Below, piece by piece: positions 1 to 8,473 of a DNA stretch of 64,000 nt. Made by a program: the position numbers and the translations under genes. This stretch comes from Poriferisodalis sp964484385 (GTDB taxonomy: Bacteria; Actinomycetota; Acidimicrobiia; Acidimicrobiales; Poriferisodalaceae): contig CAZAFV010000006.1 of assembly GCA_964484385.1 (NCBI GenBank), forward strand, positions 13,049 to 77,048, in the 5' to 3' direction. The notes beneath the pieces were generated by a model. The model did not search any database, had not been told where the DNA came from, and worked only from the letters and a program-made list of their open reading frames with translations. The first letter of the stretch is position 1; every line of letters begins with the position of its first letter.

Positions 1-129
1 CCCGGCGAAGCCCACAACAACCCCGCGGCCCCTGAACCCGACGGGGCCAGCGGCGAGCCCGAGCCCCATGAACCGCGGCGGGGCCCGCCACCGCTGAAGC
101 CGGCAGGGCGTGAGACCCCTTCGACCTGA
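1..129 (+). CDS. C-terminal tail of a protein truncated by the window edge
   Basis: The first forward frame is open from base 1 to a TGA at 127-129, giving 42 residues rich in Pro, Glu, Gly and Ala. It has the look of a disordered C-terminal tail. No domain can be recognised and the start lies outside the window. GC-rich sequence often stays open this long by chance, so the call is weak. Confidence 0.3.
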   Translation, partial: PGEAHNNPAAPEPDGASGEPEPHEPRRGPPPLKPAGRETPST

Positions 130-345
130 CTGGGCCCGAAACCCCTGAAGCCAGCCGGGCCGCGGCAGCGCCATGACGGGTGTGGCTCGAACGGCCTGGA
201 TTCTCGCTTGCATGTCGAGGGTGTTGGCACCTCCGCAGGGAACTGACCCCTCGCGGACTCGAGGCGGTTCTGGACGCACCGCACTATGAACGGCGAAGCT
301 GGATCAAGATCGCCGGATCAAGAGGCTGTGTGACTTTACGCGACT

Positions 346-374
346 TTGACCAGGGCATTCCCGTGCACTAGCCT
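346..374 (+). promoter_or_regulatory. Candidate sigma-70-type promoter of the transporter operon
   Basis: TTGACC at 346-351 and TAGCCT at 369-374 are separated by 17 bases, which is the spacing expected for a housekeeping promoter. The candidate operators at 374-410 fall over the predicted transcription start. That placement would suit repression by the IclR protein. The -10 match is only moderate. Confidence 0.4.
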
Positions 375-410
375 TTCGTGATAGCCAAATTCTGAATGGT
401 AATACCGAAC
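374..410 (+). promoter_or_regulatory. Two degenerate IclR operator copies
   Basis: Bases 374-390 (TTTCGTGATAGCCAAAT) and 394-410 (GAATGGTAATACCGAAC) each resemble the 17-nt palindromes found at 8351-8367 and 8441-8457. The first matches the latter at about 12 of 17 positions. The second keeps a full right half-site, ACCGAAC. They sit 30-66 bases before the TTG start at 440, in tandem. Binding by the IclR protein encoded at 7534-8325 is inferred from shared sequence. Confidence 0.5.
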
Positions 411-439
411 AACAGTCGGGATGGGAAGCGGAGGCAACG

Positions 440-1486
440 TTGACGCAGGATTTCATGCCAGCGTCGCCCGATAACGCCTCGCCACCTGCGGACCATGCCG
501 AGCCGGCAGCAGTCGAGCCTCAGCCTTCTGGAGGCAGAAGGCGGCGGATTCCCGGTGCACAGCACTTCGGCTTGCTCGGCGCGCTCCTCGGCGTCGGGCT
601 GGTGGTGTCACAGCTCACACCATTCTTCCTGCGACCCCAGAACTTGCTCAACGTCGGCACGGCAGTGTCCTTCACCGGGATTGTTGCCGCCATTACGACT
701 GCAGTGCTCATCGGCGGAGGGCTCGATCTCTCCATCGCTGCAGTCATGGCATTCAGCGGCACCATCATCGCCGTCACACTTGACCACGGGCTCAGTACCC
801 CGGTCGCCATCGTGCTCGCACTCGGGGCGTCGGCACTGATCGGCCTCGTCAACGGAGGTCTCATCAGCTACGGGGGGATCAACCCGTTCGTCATCACGGT
901 CGGCATGCAGTTCCTGGTACGGGGCTTCGCGTACCAAGTCACCGGCGGCAGGGTGGTACGCGTGCCCAGCGGCGACATCAGGTACCTAGGTCAGGGCGAC
1001 CTCATCGGCGTGCCGGTGCCGCTGTGGATCATGCTGGCCGTCTTCGGCATTGTCGGCTGGCTGCTGCACACAACCGTGTGGGGCAGACACTGGTACGCGA
1101 TCGGCGGCACGCCGGGCGGAGCCATGGCTCGCCTCGCCGGCATTCCCGTCAAGCGGCGCAGGCTGCAGCTCTACCTGCTCAGCTCCATTGCGGCCGGCTT
1201 GAGCGGCATTCTCGTCGCAGGGTTCACGACGGTCGGCGACGCCAACGGGCTCGCCGGCCTGGAACTGTCGATTCTGGCGGGAGTGATTGTGGGCGGAACC
1301 GCGCTCATCGGAGGCCGAGGAACGGTCATCGGCACGTTCCTGGGAGTGGTCCTCATCGGGATCATCGACAACGCCATCCAACTGCTCAACTACGGCGTCT
1401 CTGCACAGTTCCTGTTCCTGGGAACGGCACTGCTGCTCGCCGTCATCTACGACCATCTGCGCACCCAAGGCTGGGGCAAGCAGTGA
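440..1486 (+). CDS. Carbohydrate ABC transporter permease (RbsC/FrcC type)
   Basis: Inner-membrane permease subunit of an ABC importer for a sugar or sugar-like solute. It has 348 residues, a disordered, basic N-terminus of about 40 residues, then some 8-10 hydrophobic segments. The family signature GGGLDLSIA lies near residue 92, and the Gly-rich VGGTALIGGRG segment near residue 282 is typical of the BPD_transp_2 family. TTG is chosen as start because GGAGG lies at 430-434. Its stop overlaps the start of the ATPase gene by 4 nt (GTGA), so the two are coupled. Transcription is probably under IclR control through the operators just upstream. The substrate cannot be read from the sequence. Confidence 0.88.
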   Translation: MTQDFMPASPDNASPPADHAEPAAVEPQPSGGRRRRIPGAQHFGLLGALLGVGLVVSQLTPFFLRPQNLLNVGTAVSFTGIVAAITTAVLIGGGLDLSIAAVMAFSGTIIAVTLDHGLSTPVAIVLALGASALIGLVNGGLISYGGINPFVITVGMQFLVRGFAYQVTGGRVVRVPSGDIRYLGQGDLIGVPVPLWIMLAVFGIVGWLLHTTVWGRHWYAIGGTPGGAMARLAGIPVKRRRLQLYLLSSIAAGLSGILVAGFTTVGDANGLAGLELSILAGVIVGGTALIGGRGTVIGTFLGVVLIGIIDNAIQLLNYGVSAQFLFLGTALLLAVIYDHLRTQGWGKQ

Positions 1487-2265
1487 CCGCCGACCGCCGA
1501 CCCGTCTTCGAAGCGCGAGGCCTCAGCAAGCACTTCGGCCACATCGAAGCCGTCGTCGATGTCAGCGTCGCGTTCCACCGGGGCGAGATCACCGCAATCG
1601 TGGGCGACAACGGAGCAGGCAAGTCGACGCTCGTCAAGATGCTGACCGGCGCCCTCCGGCCAGACGAGGGCGAGATCGTGCTCAACGGCGACACCGTCGT
1701 GCTTCACGACCCCCTCGATGCCCGCAAGAAAGGCGTCGAGGTGGTGTACCAGGAACTCGCCCTCGCACCGAACCTCGACGTGACCGCAAACGTATTCCTG
1801 GGGAGAGAACTGCGCCGGCGTGGTTTGTTCGGGTTCAACAGACTCGCCAAGAAGCAGATGGTCGAGAGTGCCCGCCAGGAACTCTCGGGGCTCAGCATCA
1901 ACCTGCCCAGCCTCACCGGTGACGAGTTGGGTTCGATGTCGGGAGGCCAGCGGCAATGCGTGGCGGTCGCACGTGCCGCCTACTGGGCCAGCAACGTCGT
2001 CTTGATGGACGAACCGACCTCCGCGCTCGGGCTCCGGGAATCTCGAGCAGTGCTCGACCTGGTGAAGCGAATTCGAGACCTCGGCCTCGCCGTCGGCATC
2101 ATCAGCCACGCCCTCCCACATGTGGCCGAGCTCGCCGACCACCTCGTCGTGCTCCGGCACGGACAGAAGGTGTCGGACCTGCGAGACCAAGAGTTCTCGG
2201 TGCCGCAGATCATGCAGCTGATCCTCGAGGGCAATCCCGCCGCAACCGTCGGCGCAGCGTCATGA
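1483..2265 (+). CDS. Sugar ABC transporter ATP-binding protein, single NBD (FrcA type)
   Basis: Cytoplasmic ATPase that energises the preceding permease. It has 260 residues with Walker A GDNGAGKST at 41-49, signature MSGGQRQ, Walker B VVLMDEP and an H-loop histidine in IISHALPHV. Only one nucleotide-binding domain is present, unlike the tandem RbsA/MglA arrangement, so the subunit should work as a homodimer, as in FrcA. The GTG at 1483 is the only start that overlaps the permease stop (GTGA) and gives a normal family length. The open frame continues upstream, but that part is out-of-frame permease sequence. Confidence 0.88.
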   Translation: MTADRRPVFEARGLSKHFGHIEAVVDVSVAFHRGEITAIVGDNGAGKSTLVKMLTGALRPDEGEIVLNGDTVVLHDPLDARKKGVEVVYQELALAPNLDVTANVFLGRELRRRGLFGFNRLAKKQMVESARQELSGLSINLPSLTGDELGSMSGGQRQCVAVARAAYWASNVVLMDEPTSALGLRESRAVLDLVKRIRDLGLAVGIISHALPHVAELADHLVVLRHGQKVSDLRDQEFSVPQIMQLILEGNPAATVGAAS

Positions 2266-2280
2266 ACGAAGGAGGCCTCG

Positions 2281-3297
2281 ATGAGTGAGACATGGCTGGA
2301 CGGGGCGACAGTGCTCGTCACCGGCGCAACGGGCCGGATCGGCGGCCGGCTGGCCCCGCAGCTGCTCGCCCGAGGGGCCCGAGTGCGCACTGTCGTGCTG
2401 CCCGATGACCCTGGTGCCAGTGCGCTGCCCGCCGACATCGACGCGATCGAGGGCAGCCTCTCCGACGCTGCGGTCGTAGCCCAGGCCATCAACGGCGTCG
2501 ATGCCGTCGTCCACCTCGCTGCAGTGATGGACTGGGACCCCACCGCCAACCCAGCGCTGTTCGAAGCCAACGTTCGAGCGACGTACCTGCTCCTCGATCA
2601 GCTCGCCCAGCACGCCCCTGGGCTGCAGCGCTTCGTGCTGGCGAGCAGCGACGAGGTGTACTCGTCTCTCGAAGTCGTGGGACAGATCGTCGAAGACCTG
2701 CCGATCGTGCCGTACAGCTTCTACGGGCTGACCAAACAGCTCGACGAGGTGATGGCCGGCTTCTACCACCGGGTTCACAACCTCCCCACTTGCGTTGCCC
2801 GCTTCTCGCTCACTGCCGAAGCCGAGGAGATCACCCGCCACGACGGCTGGTCGGGTCGGCTGTTCTTTGCGAGCGGCCTCCGAGCAATCCTCGATGCGAT
2901 CGGCCGGCCGCAGGCTGTCGCTGCCATCGATGCTGCTGTCGACGATGCAGAGCACACACTGATCCTGGCCCGCGACACCGACGGCAATCCGTACCGGTTC
3001 CAGTTCTGCGACGCCCGCGATCTGGTGAGCGGATTGCTCTGCCTGCTGACTGCCCCGGGCGCTGTCGGCGAGACATGCAACCTGTCGGGCCCTGAGCCGT
3101 TCTCCTACGCCGACGTCGTGCCCCCCCTGTCCGAGACGATCGGCGTCCCCTACGTCGACCTCCGCTTGGAAGGGGCGCGCATCGACCTCACCACCAGCAC
3201 AGAACGAGCGCGCCAAGTTGCAGGGTTCGCACCCCAAATCGGGATTAGCGAGATCCTCGAACAGATTGCCGGCGGCAACGAGCAGACGAAGATCTAG
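2281..3297 (+). CDS. NAD(P)-dependent epimerase/dehydratase family protein
   Basis: Extended-SDR enzyme of 338 residues, likely acting on a sugar, sugar nucleotide or sugar acid. The dinucleotide-binding motif is GATGRIGG near residue 15. The catalytic Tyr/Lys pair appears as YGLTK, about 150 residues into the protein. GAAGGAGG sits just before the ATG, and the gene follows the ATPase by 15 bases, so it is in the transporter operon. It probably oxidises or epimerises the imported compound. The exact reaction is unknown. Confidence 0.82.
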   Translation: MSETWLDGATVLVTGATGRIGGRLAPQLLARGARVRTVVLPDDPGASALPADIDAIEGSLSDAAVVAQAINGVDAVVHLAAVMDWDPTANPALFEANVRATYLLLDQLAQHAPGLQRFVLASSDEVYSSLEVVGQIVEDLPIVPYSFYGLTKQLDEVMAGFYHRVHNLPTCVARFSLTAEAEEITRHDGWSGRLFFASGLRAILDAIGRPQAVAAIDAAVDDAEHTLILARDTDGNPYRFQFCDARDLVSGLLCLLTAPGAVGETCNLSGPEPFSYADVVPPLSETIGVPYVDLRLEGARIDLTTSTERARQVAGFAPQIGISEILEQIAGGNEQTKI

Positions 3298-3321
3298 GCA
3301 GAGAGCGGACAAGAACAAGCG

Positions 3322-4260
3322 ATGGACCGAACCAGCCAGCTATTCGGGGTGCTTCCCGTAGTGCAGACACCCTTTGCCGACGACGGAACAATCGACGTCG
3401 GCGCTCTCGACCACGAGCTCCACTGGGTACTCGACCAGCACGCCGACGGGCTCACGACCGGCATGGTTAGCGAGATCCCGCGCCTCACATCAGAAGAGCG
3501 ACGCCTCCTGGCCGAGCGCGTCTGCCTCGCCGCCAACTCCAGAGATCGGATGGCGATCATCGGCTGCGGCGCGGAGTCGCTTCGCAGTGCCATTGCCCAC
3601 GCACGCCATGCCGAAGAGCACGGGGCAACCGGTGTGATGGTCAACTCGCCGCTCACCGTGGCGCTCGGTGATGATGAGCTCTACGGCTACTTCTCGAGGA
3701 TCATCGAGGCCACGCAGTTGACAGTGGTAGTCCAGGACGCCAGCGGATACATCGGCCGCCCGCTGAGCATCGACCTGCAGGCGAAGCTGTTCTCCGAGTA
3801 CGGCGAACGCGTCGCCTTCAAGCCGGAGGCGCAACCCATCGGCCCAACGCTGTCGATGCTGCGTGACGCCACCGGCACCAGAGCAGCGATTCTCGAAGGA
3901 TCAGGCGGCGCGGCCATCGTCGACAGCTACCGGCGCGGCATCGTCGGCACGATGCCCGGAGCGGAGGTCTGCTGGGCAATCCGAGCACTTTGGGATGCTG
4001 TGTGCGTCGGCGACTGGACGCTGGCGTACCGCCTCAGCGGCCCGCTCAACACCTTGGTCGCCATGCAGACGACCGTCGATGGCTACGTCGCCCTGGAGAA
4101 GTACATCCTATGGCGTCAGGGCGTCTTGCCGAAGAACACCCATCGTCCCCCGACCGGCTACTCGGTTGATCCCGAAACCGCCGCGGAGGTAGATCGGCTG
4201 GTGAATCAGTTCGCCGACGCCCTCGGGCGAGACACGCTCAGTCAGCCCACATCGAGCTGA
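3322..4260 (+). CDS. Dihydrodipicolinate synthase/N-acetylneuraminate lyase family aldolase
   Basis: A class I (Schiff-base) aldolase-fold protein of 312 residues. The lysine expected to form the Schiff base is in AFKPEA near residue 170. The residue region that carries the catalytic Tyr in DapA reads DASGYIG here. The gene sits inside a transporter operon between two dehydrogenases. Cleavage or dehydration of a 2-keto-3-deoxy sugar acid is therefore more likely than lysine synthesis. Members of this family do retro-aldol, aldol and dehydratase reactions, so the call is at family level. Confidence 0.82.
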   Translation: MDRTSQLFGVLPVVQTPFADDGTIDVGALDHELHWVLDQHADGLTTGMVSEIPRLTSEERRLLAERVCLAANSRDRMAIIGCGAESLRSAIAHARHAEEHGATGVMVNSPLTVALGDDELYGYFSRIIEATQLTVVVQDASGYIGRPLSIDLQAKLFSEYGERVAFKPEAQPIGPTLSMLRDATGTRAAILEGSGGAAIVDSYRRGIVGTMPGAEVCWAIRALWDAVCVGDWTLAYRLSGPLNTLVAMQTTVDGYVALEKYILWRQGVLPKNTHRPPTGYSVDPETAAEVDRLVNQFADALGRDTLSQPTSS

Positions 4261-4281
4261 ACGACTGGAGAGCCAGCGTCA

Positions 4282-5319
4282 ATGAACGACCAGATGCAGG
4301 CACTGGTGTACGAGGCACCCCGTGTCATGAACATGCGCACGCTCGACACGCCGGCCCCGGGGCCGCACGATGTGCTGATCGAGGTGGAGTACTCGGGCAT
4401 CTGCGGGTCCGAGCTCAGCGGATTTGTGGGTGAGAGCAGCATTCGACGCCCGCCGCTCGTCTTCGGCCACGAGGTTTCGGGCACTGTCGTCGCGCTCGGC
4501 ACGGCCGTCGCGGCAGGCGAGCTGCGAGAGGGCCAGTCGGTCACAGCAAATCCCCTGGTGAGTTGCGGCCACTGCGACTACTGCGCGCGCGGTCGGCACC
4601 AGCTCTGCGCAGAACGGCTGCTGCTAGGGGCCAGTCTCCCGGGCTCGAACGCTGAGTTCGTCCGGGTTCCCGCTCGCTCGGTCCACGTGCTGCCCGAAGG
4701 CATGGACATCGCTCGAGCAGCCACGGTGGAGCCCGTCGCGTTCGCGCTGCGCGCCGTCGAAGTAAGCGGGATTACTGCTGCGATGTCGGCTCTCGTCGTC
4801 GGCGCCGGGGCCATCGGGCTGTTCATTCTCCAGGTGCTCGCCGAATGCGGCGTAGAAACGCGGTTCGTCGTGGAGCGCAACGCCGACCGTCGGGCGCTGG
4901 CTGAAGCGATGGGGTGCACCGCAGTCGAGCCAAGCGACGCCGGGCTTGTCGAGGCCGTCCATGCCGTGACTGAAGGGACGGGCGTGAATGTGGCGTTCGA
5001 CGCCGTCGGAGCGCCGAGCACCAGGCGTGACTGCCTGCTGGCGTTACGTCCGGGCGGCACCATGGTGCTCGCCGGCCTGCATTCTGACGAGACGTCGCTT
5101 CCGCTCAACGTCGCCGTCCGGTCGGAGCTGACCATCGCCGGAGCGTTCGCATACTCGCCAGCCCACTTTCGCCAAGGTCTTCGATGGCTGGCGGCCGAGC
5201 GCGTCGGCCTGCGCGAGGGCGTCGTGGTGGATGCGCTCTCCAGCGGGCAGTCGTGGTTCGAGAGACTGGTGAGCGGCGACCCCGCAGCGAAGGTGCTCTT
5301 GCGACCCGCGCTCAGCTGA
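4282..5319 (+). CDS. Zinc-dependent MDR alcohol/polyol dehydrogenase
   Basis: Medium-chain dehydrogenase of 345 residues. The catalytic-zinc ligands are in SGICGSE (Cys near 39) and GHEVSG. The structural-zinc cluster CGHCDYCARGRHQLC is complete. The NAD-binding segment reads VVGAGAIG. It is the last gene of the transporter operon, 21 bases after the aldolase gene. It probably oxidises a hydroxyl of the imported compound. Its 3' end overlaps the convergent SDR gene by 8 bases. Confidence 0.87.
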   Translation: MNDQMQALVYEAPRVMNMRTLDTPAPGPHDVLIEVEYSGICGSELSGFVGESSIRRPPLVFGHEVSGTVVALGTAVAAGELREGQSVTANPLVSCGHCDYCARGRHQLCAERLLLGASLPGSNAEFVRVPARSVHVLPEGMDIARAATVEPVAFALRAVEVSGITAAMSALVVGAGAIGLFILQVLAECGVETRFVVERNADRRALAEAMGCTAVEPSDAGLVEAVHAVTEGTGVNVAFDAVGAPSTRRDCLLALRPGGTMVLAGLHSDETSLPLNVAVRSELTIAGAFAYSPAHFRQGLRWLAAERVGLREGVVVDALSSGQSWFERLVSGDPAAKVLLRPALS

Positions 5320-6073
5320 ACTCGGACTCATCCGCGAGCAGCACCGCCGTCCAGCCACCGTCGACCAACAGCGTCGTCCCGGTGATGAACGACGCTCGCT
5401 CCGATGTGACAAAGGCAACCGCATCGGCGATCTCGTCTGGGTCGCCGATCCGGCGCAGCGGGCTGGATTCGGACAACCGGGCCAAGGAGGCCTGTGGGTC
5501 AGGAGAGGCTTCGAGCGACGAGATGAGGGCTGGAGTGCGGATGGCACCCGGCGCAATGGCAACCGCACGGATGCCGTGCGCTCCGTAGGAGACGGCAATG
5601 CTCCGTGTCAACGCCTCGGCTGCCGCTTTGGTCATCTCGTACACCGGGTAGTGCACCGCCGAGTGCGATGCGTGAACAGAGGAGATCTGCACCACGACGC
5701 CCGGTATCCCGTCGGCACGGAACCTGGCGACGGCCTCGGCCGCGCCGAGCAGCGCTCCGACCTGGTTGACCTCGATCGTCCTGCGAGCCGACCGTTCGTC
5801 GAAGGCGTGAAGCTCGTGCTGCGTCGTGATCCCGGCGACCGACACCCACGCCTGCAGTGCGCCGATCTCGGCTGCCGCGCTGCCAGCACGGACATGGGTG
5901 GAGCGATCGACGACGTCGCCGAGAACCGTGGCACATCTCGGCTCGTTGTCGAACTTCGTCAGGCCGTCGGCCTCATGGTCCACCGCGACCACTGCCCACC
6001 CGTCGGCCAGCAGCCGCAGGGCGACTGCCTCGCCGATACCCGACCCGGCGCCGGTGACGACCGCACAGTTCAT
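5312..6073 (-). CDS. Classical short-chain dehydrogenase/reductase
   Basis: NAD(P)-dependent oxidoreductase of 253 residues. It has the N-terminal TGAGSGIG cofactor motif, and the catalytic YEMTK lies about 150 residues in. The C-terminus ends in the SDR-typical TGTTLLVDGGW. It is the third gene of the IclR - ceramidase-domain - SDR unit and overlaps the gene before it by 4 nt (ATGA). A role in the same pathway as the convergent transporter operon is inferred from shared operators. Its substrate is unknown. Confidence 0.87.
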   Translation of the reverse strand: MNCAVVTGAGSGIGEAVALRLLADGWAVVAVDHEADGLTKFDNEPRCATVLGDVVDRSTHVRAGSAAAEIGALQAWVSVAGITTQHELHAFDERSARRTIEVNQVGALLGAAEAVARFRADGIPGVVVQISSVHASHSAVHYPVYEMTKAAAEALTRSIAVSYGAHGIRAVAIAPGAIRTPALISSLEASPDPQASLARLSESSPLRRIGDPDEIADAVAFVTSERASFITGTTLLVDGGWTAVLLADESEFS

Positions 6074-7467
6074 CGGCGCACAAGCTCGCCGATGGCAACG
6101 TCGACCGCATCGATCACCGTCTCGAGCGCGTCGACGTCGAGCAAGGTCTGCCAGACCTGGTACGGCAGTCGGTCGTACGCCGATCGTTCCGGCAGGTACA
6201 TGAACCCAGGGCCGTTCGTGCAGTTGGCCACCAAGATGCAGCGATCAGGGTGCCGGCGGCGCAACTCGGTCTGCATGACCGAATACGCCTCACCGGGATG
6301 GGCGACGATGACCGCATCACCGATCTCGAGGATCCACACCGGATGCCGTGCCTCGCCGCCTTCGATGTAGCCCTTCCGGAGCTCCATAGCGCGCTCGACG
6401 CGTTCTCGCGCAGGAGTCTCGCCGAGGTGCTTCCAGCGATCCGCCAATTCCTGCGGCGACAGCAGCGGCTGCAGCGGCACGGGCACCCAGATGACATGTG
6501 CGCTGAGCGCTCTGGACGCATCGGTCGGCACCTGTTCCCAGATCCCGAGGCTGGCGCCAGACTCGACGACGCCGGCAAAACGCAGGGCCCGGCCGGGGCG
6601 GGGCATCGCCTCCAGCGTCGACAAGGTCGCGTGGCCCAGAACCCGCCCGTTGCGTTCGACCACCTCAATGTCGCCCGTGTACTGGTCGCGCGGCGCGAGA
6701 TCACCCGATGCGCCTTGAAGAAAGAGACACGGAGACGAAGTCGCAGCTTCCACGAGCTCGCGTGCTGGCCCGACATAGTCGGGCGACAACAGCGGGTTCT
6801 GCCAAGCGAGCGTGGTCGGGTGGCAGGCGTAGTTGACGACCGTGGCGACCGTTGACTCAGAGTCGCTGATGCGCCCCACCACGAGAGTGTCGTCGGCGGT
6901 CACGTCGGGGTTGAAGCCGACTACATCGGCGTCGCCGCAAGGCAGATCGCGCACGGTGGCAAGGGCGCATGCCCCCGTTGCCCAGGTGATGTGGCAGGGC
7001 CGGGCAGCATCCCGGGCGTCGAGGCACGCAGCGGCGATGGTGTCGGACACGCTACGCAGGTAGCGGTCTACGAGCGCGCCCCCGGGCTCCAGATGCTGCG
7101 ATCGGGTGGTGCACGGACCCGCGTGGGTGTGAACAAGGTGCAACAGGAGCCGCGACTCCCCGATGCCCAAGGCGTCGAGGACCGGCGCCCGCACTGACTG
7201 CTCGTCGTCGACATTGCGCCACCAGCCGAGGTCGGCACTGACCACGTAGTGCATCAGGCCCGAGTCGTCCCCCAGCGCCAGAGCCGTGACCGTGAGCGGC
7301 TGATGGATGCCGGCGGCTACCTCGTGCCGTCCGTGAGCCCCCCAATTGGCGGTGCGAATGCCCACCGGGGGCGTGATGTCATGCTGGCTGGCCCCGGCGA
7401 TCAGGTCTGCGGAGAGGGGCTGCCACTCAGGCGTCGCCGGAGTCATGAGTCGCATGCTCGCTGCCAT
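6070..7467 (-). CDS. Neutral/alkaline ceramidase-domain protein
   Basis: A 465-residue protein matching the N-terminal domain of neutral/alkaline non-lysosomal ceramidases. It opens with AGASQHDITPP, the family's conserved start. Metal-ligand-like histidines follow, for example HLVHTHAGP and VNYACHPTT. It lacks the C-terminal Ig-like domain of true ceramidases and has no signal peptide, so it is probably cytoplasmic. In bacteria such short forms occur in sugar-catabolism loci, where the substrate is not established. It lies 66 bases after the IclR gene, with a candidate operator directly before its start. ATGs at codons 5 and 8 are alternative starts. Confidence 0.75.
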   Translation of the reverse strand: MAASMRLMTPATPEWQPLSADLIAGASQHDITPPVGIRTANWGAHGRHEVAAGIHQPLTVTALALGDDSGLMHYVVSADLGWWRNVDDEQSVRAPVLDALGIGESRLLLHLVHTHAGPCTTRSQHLEPGGALVDRYLRSVSDTIAAACLDARDAARPCHITWATGACALATVRDLPCGDADVVGFNPDVTADDTLVVGRISDSESTVATVVNYACHPTTLAWQNPLLSPDYVGPARELVEAATSSPCLFLQGASGDLAPRDQYTGDIEVVERNGRVLGHATLSTLEAMPRPGRALRFAGVVESGASLGIWEQVPTDASRALSAHVIWVPVPLQPLLSPQELADRWKHLGETPARERVERAMELRKGYIEGGEARHPVWILEIGDAVIVAHPGEAYSVMQTELRRRHPDRCILVANCTNGPGFMYLPERSAYDRLPYQVWQTLLDVDALETVIDAVDVAIGELVRR

Positions 7468-7472
7468 CTTCG

Positions 7473-7489
7473 ATTCGGAGATGCCAAAC
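7473..7489 (-). promoter_or_regulatory. Candidate IclR operator before the ceramidase-domain gene
   Basis: ATTCGGAGATGCCAAAC matches the palindrome at 8351-8367 at about 12 of 17 positions, keeping TTCGG and GCC.AAC. It lies 5 bases upstream of the start at 7467, where a bound repressor could block transcription or an internal promoter. Confidence 0.4.
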
Positions 7490-7533
7490 AGTACTTGCCT
7501 GATGCGAACATCGACAGCCGCACCCGGGGGCGA

Positions 7534-8325
7534 TCATCCCAATGCTCTTCCCCGGGCCATCTCGGCGATGTCCGCCGCGGCCGCTCGCACCTCACGCCCG
7601 ACGCGGCGCGGCTGGCGCAACAACGGATCCGCCTTGAGCCCGGTGACGCTCACCGCAGCCACGGCACCTCCCGGAAGGTCGGTGAGGGGCGCGGCGACGC
7701 AGAGCACACCCTCGACATCCTCTTCGTCGTCGAGACAGAATCCCTCGGCTCTCGCGCGCTCGAGTGCCGTCAGCAACGCGCCGACTTCGGTGATCGTGTT
7801 CGGCGTCTTGCGGGGCATGCCGATGCGGTCGACGATCGAGCGGACTTCCGCCTCAGGCATGGTCGAGAGCATTGCCTTGCCCACCCCGCTGCTGTGGGGC
7901 CACTCCTGCCGGCCCATTCCCAGGTCGAGTCGAACCGCAGTACGGGCGTCAACGCGCCCCACCACTACCGCCCAGCCGTCGTCGAGCACCGCCACCCGCG
8001 ACGTCAAGCCCGTTTTGCCGGTGAGCTCTCGCAGCCTCGGTCGTGCGAGATCTGCGATGGAGTTCTGCGCAGAGGCTCGCTGACCGAGCCGGATGAGCGC
8101 CAGTCCCAAGGAATACTTGCGAGTCTGACCTTCGCCCTGATCGCTCACCAGACCGAAGCTTCTCAGCGTGTACAGCGTGGCGAATGCGGCGCTCTTGGAG
8201 ATGCCGATGAGCTGGGAGACCTCGGTGACGGTCAGGCCGTCCTCGTGTGCGTCTTCGAGCGCTTCCAGTATCGCGATAGCGCGCACGACGCTCTTGACTT
8301 CGTACCGGCTGTCGAGTTCGACCAT
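7534..8325 (-). CDS. IclR-family transcriptional regulator
   Basis: Cytoplasmic DNA-binding regulator of 263 residues. An N-terminal winged helix occupies about residues 12-75, with the recognition region around QLIGISKSAAFATLYTL. An IclR ligand-binding domain follows from about residue 90 to the end. The usual effector is a small catabolic metabolite. It is transcribed divergently from the binding-protein gene. A perfect 17-nt palindrome lies 26 bases before its own start, so autoregulation is likely. Similar sites precede the other units of the locus. Whether it represses or activates is not shown by the sequence. Confidence 0.9.
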   Translation of the reverse strand: MVELDSRYEVKSVVRAIAILEALEDAHEDGLTVTEVSQLIGISKSAAFATLYTLRSFGLVSDQGEGQTRKYSLGLALIRLGQRASAQNSIADLARPRLRELTGKTGLTSRVAVLDDGWAVVVGRVDARTAVRLDLGMGRQEWPHSSGVGKAMLSTMPEAEVRSIVDRIGMPRKTPNTITEVGALLTALERARAEGFCLDDEEDVEGVLCVAAPLTDLPGGAVAAVSVTGLKADPLLRQPRRVGREVRAAAADIAEMARGRALG

Positions 8326-8350
8326 CCGTTGCCACCCCGATCACTCAACA

Positions 8351-8367
8351 GTTCGGCATTGCCGAAC
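8351..8367. promoter_or_regulatory. Perfect palindrome, IclR operator
   Basis: GTTCGGCATTGCCGAAC is a perfect inverted repeat with 8-base arms around one central base. It lies in the divergent region between the IclR gene and the binding-protein gene, nearest the IclR start. It is the best copy of the site family in this locus and is probably used for autoregulation. Confidence 0.65.
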
Positions 8368-8421
8368 ACGCTATCCCCCGTGTACACGCAGCAGCGCTCG
8401 CGCAGCGCGGACTATAGTGAG

Positions 8422-8458
8422 TTCTGTATCAGAAATCACTGTTCGTGATTACCGAACA
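8422..8458. promoter_or_regulatory. Second IclR operator and adjoining inverted repeat
   Basis: TGTTCGTGATTACCGAACA at 8440-8458 has 6-base perfect arms and matches the 8351-8367 site at most positions. Just upstream, TTCTGTATCAGAA at 8422-8434 forms another 5-base inverted repeat. The pair lies directly before the ribosome binding site of the gene at 8474. A possible -10 box, TATAGT, is at 8413-8418. This arrangement suggests control of the binding-protein gene by the IclR regulator. Confidence 0.6.
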
Positions 8459-8473
8459 GGGAGGGAGAGATCG

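Larger units (their letters stand above)
130..439. other. Intergenic region before the ABC transporter operon
   Basis: This 310-base stretch holds no convincing gene. A 63-codon open frame at 180-371 has a GTG start and no recognisable features, and I treat it as chance. The right third carries a plausible promoter and two degenerate copies of the IclR-type operator. The left two thirds show nothing I can interpret. Confidence 0.5.

Noticed and set aside
180..371. A 63-codon open frame before the transporter operon
   Set aside because: It has no ribosome binding site and no recognisable sequence, and it overlaps the candidate promoter.
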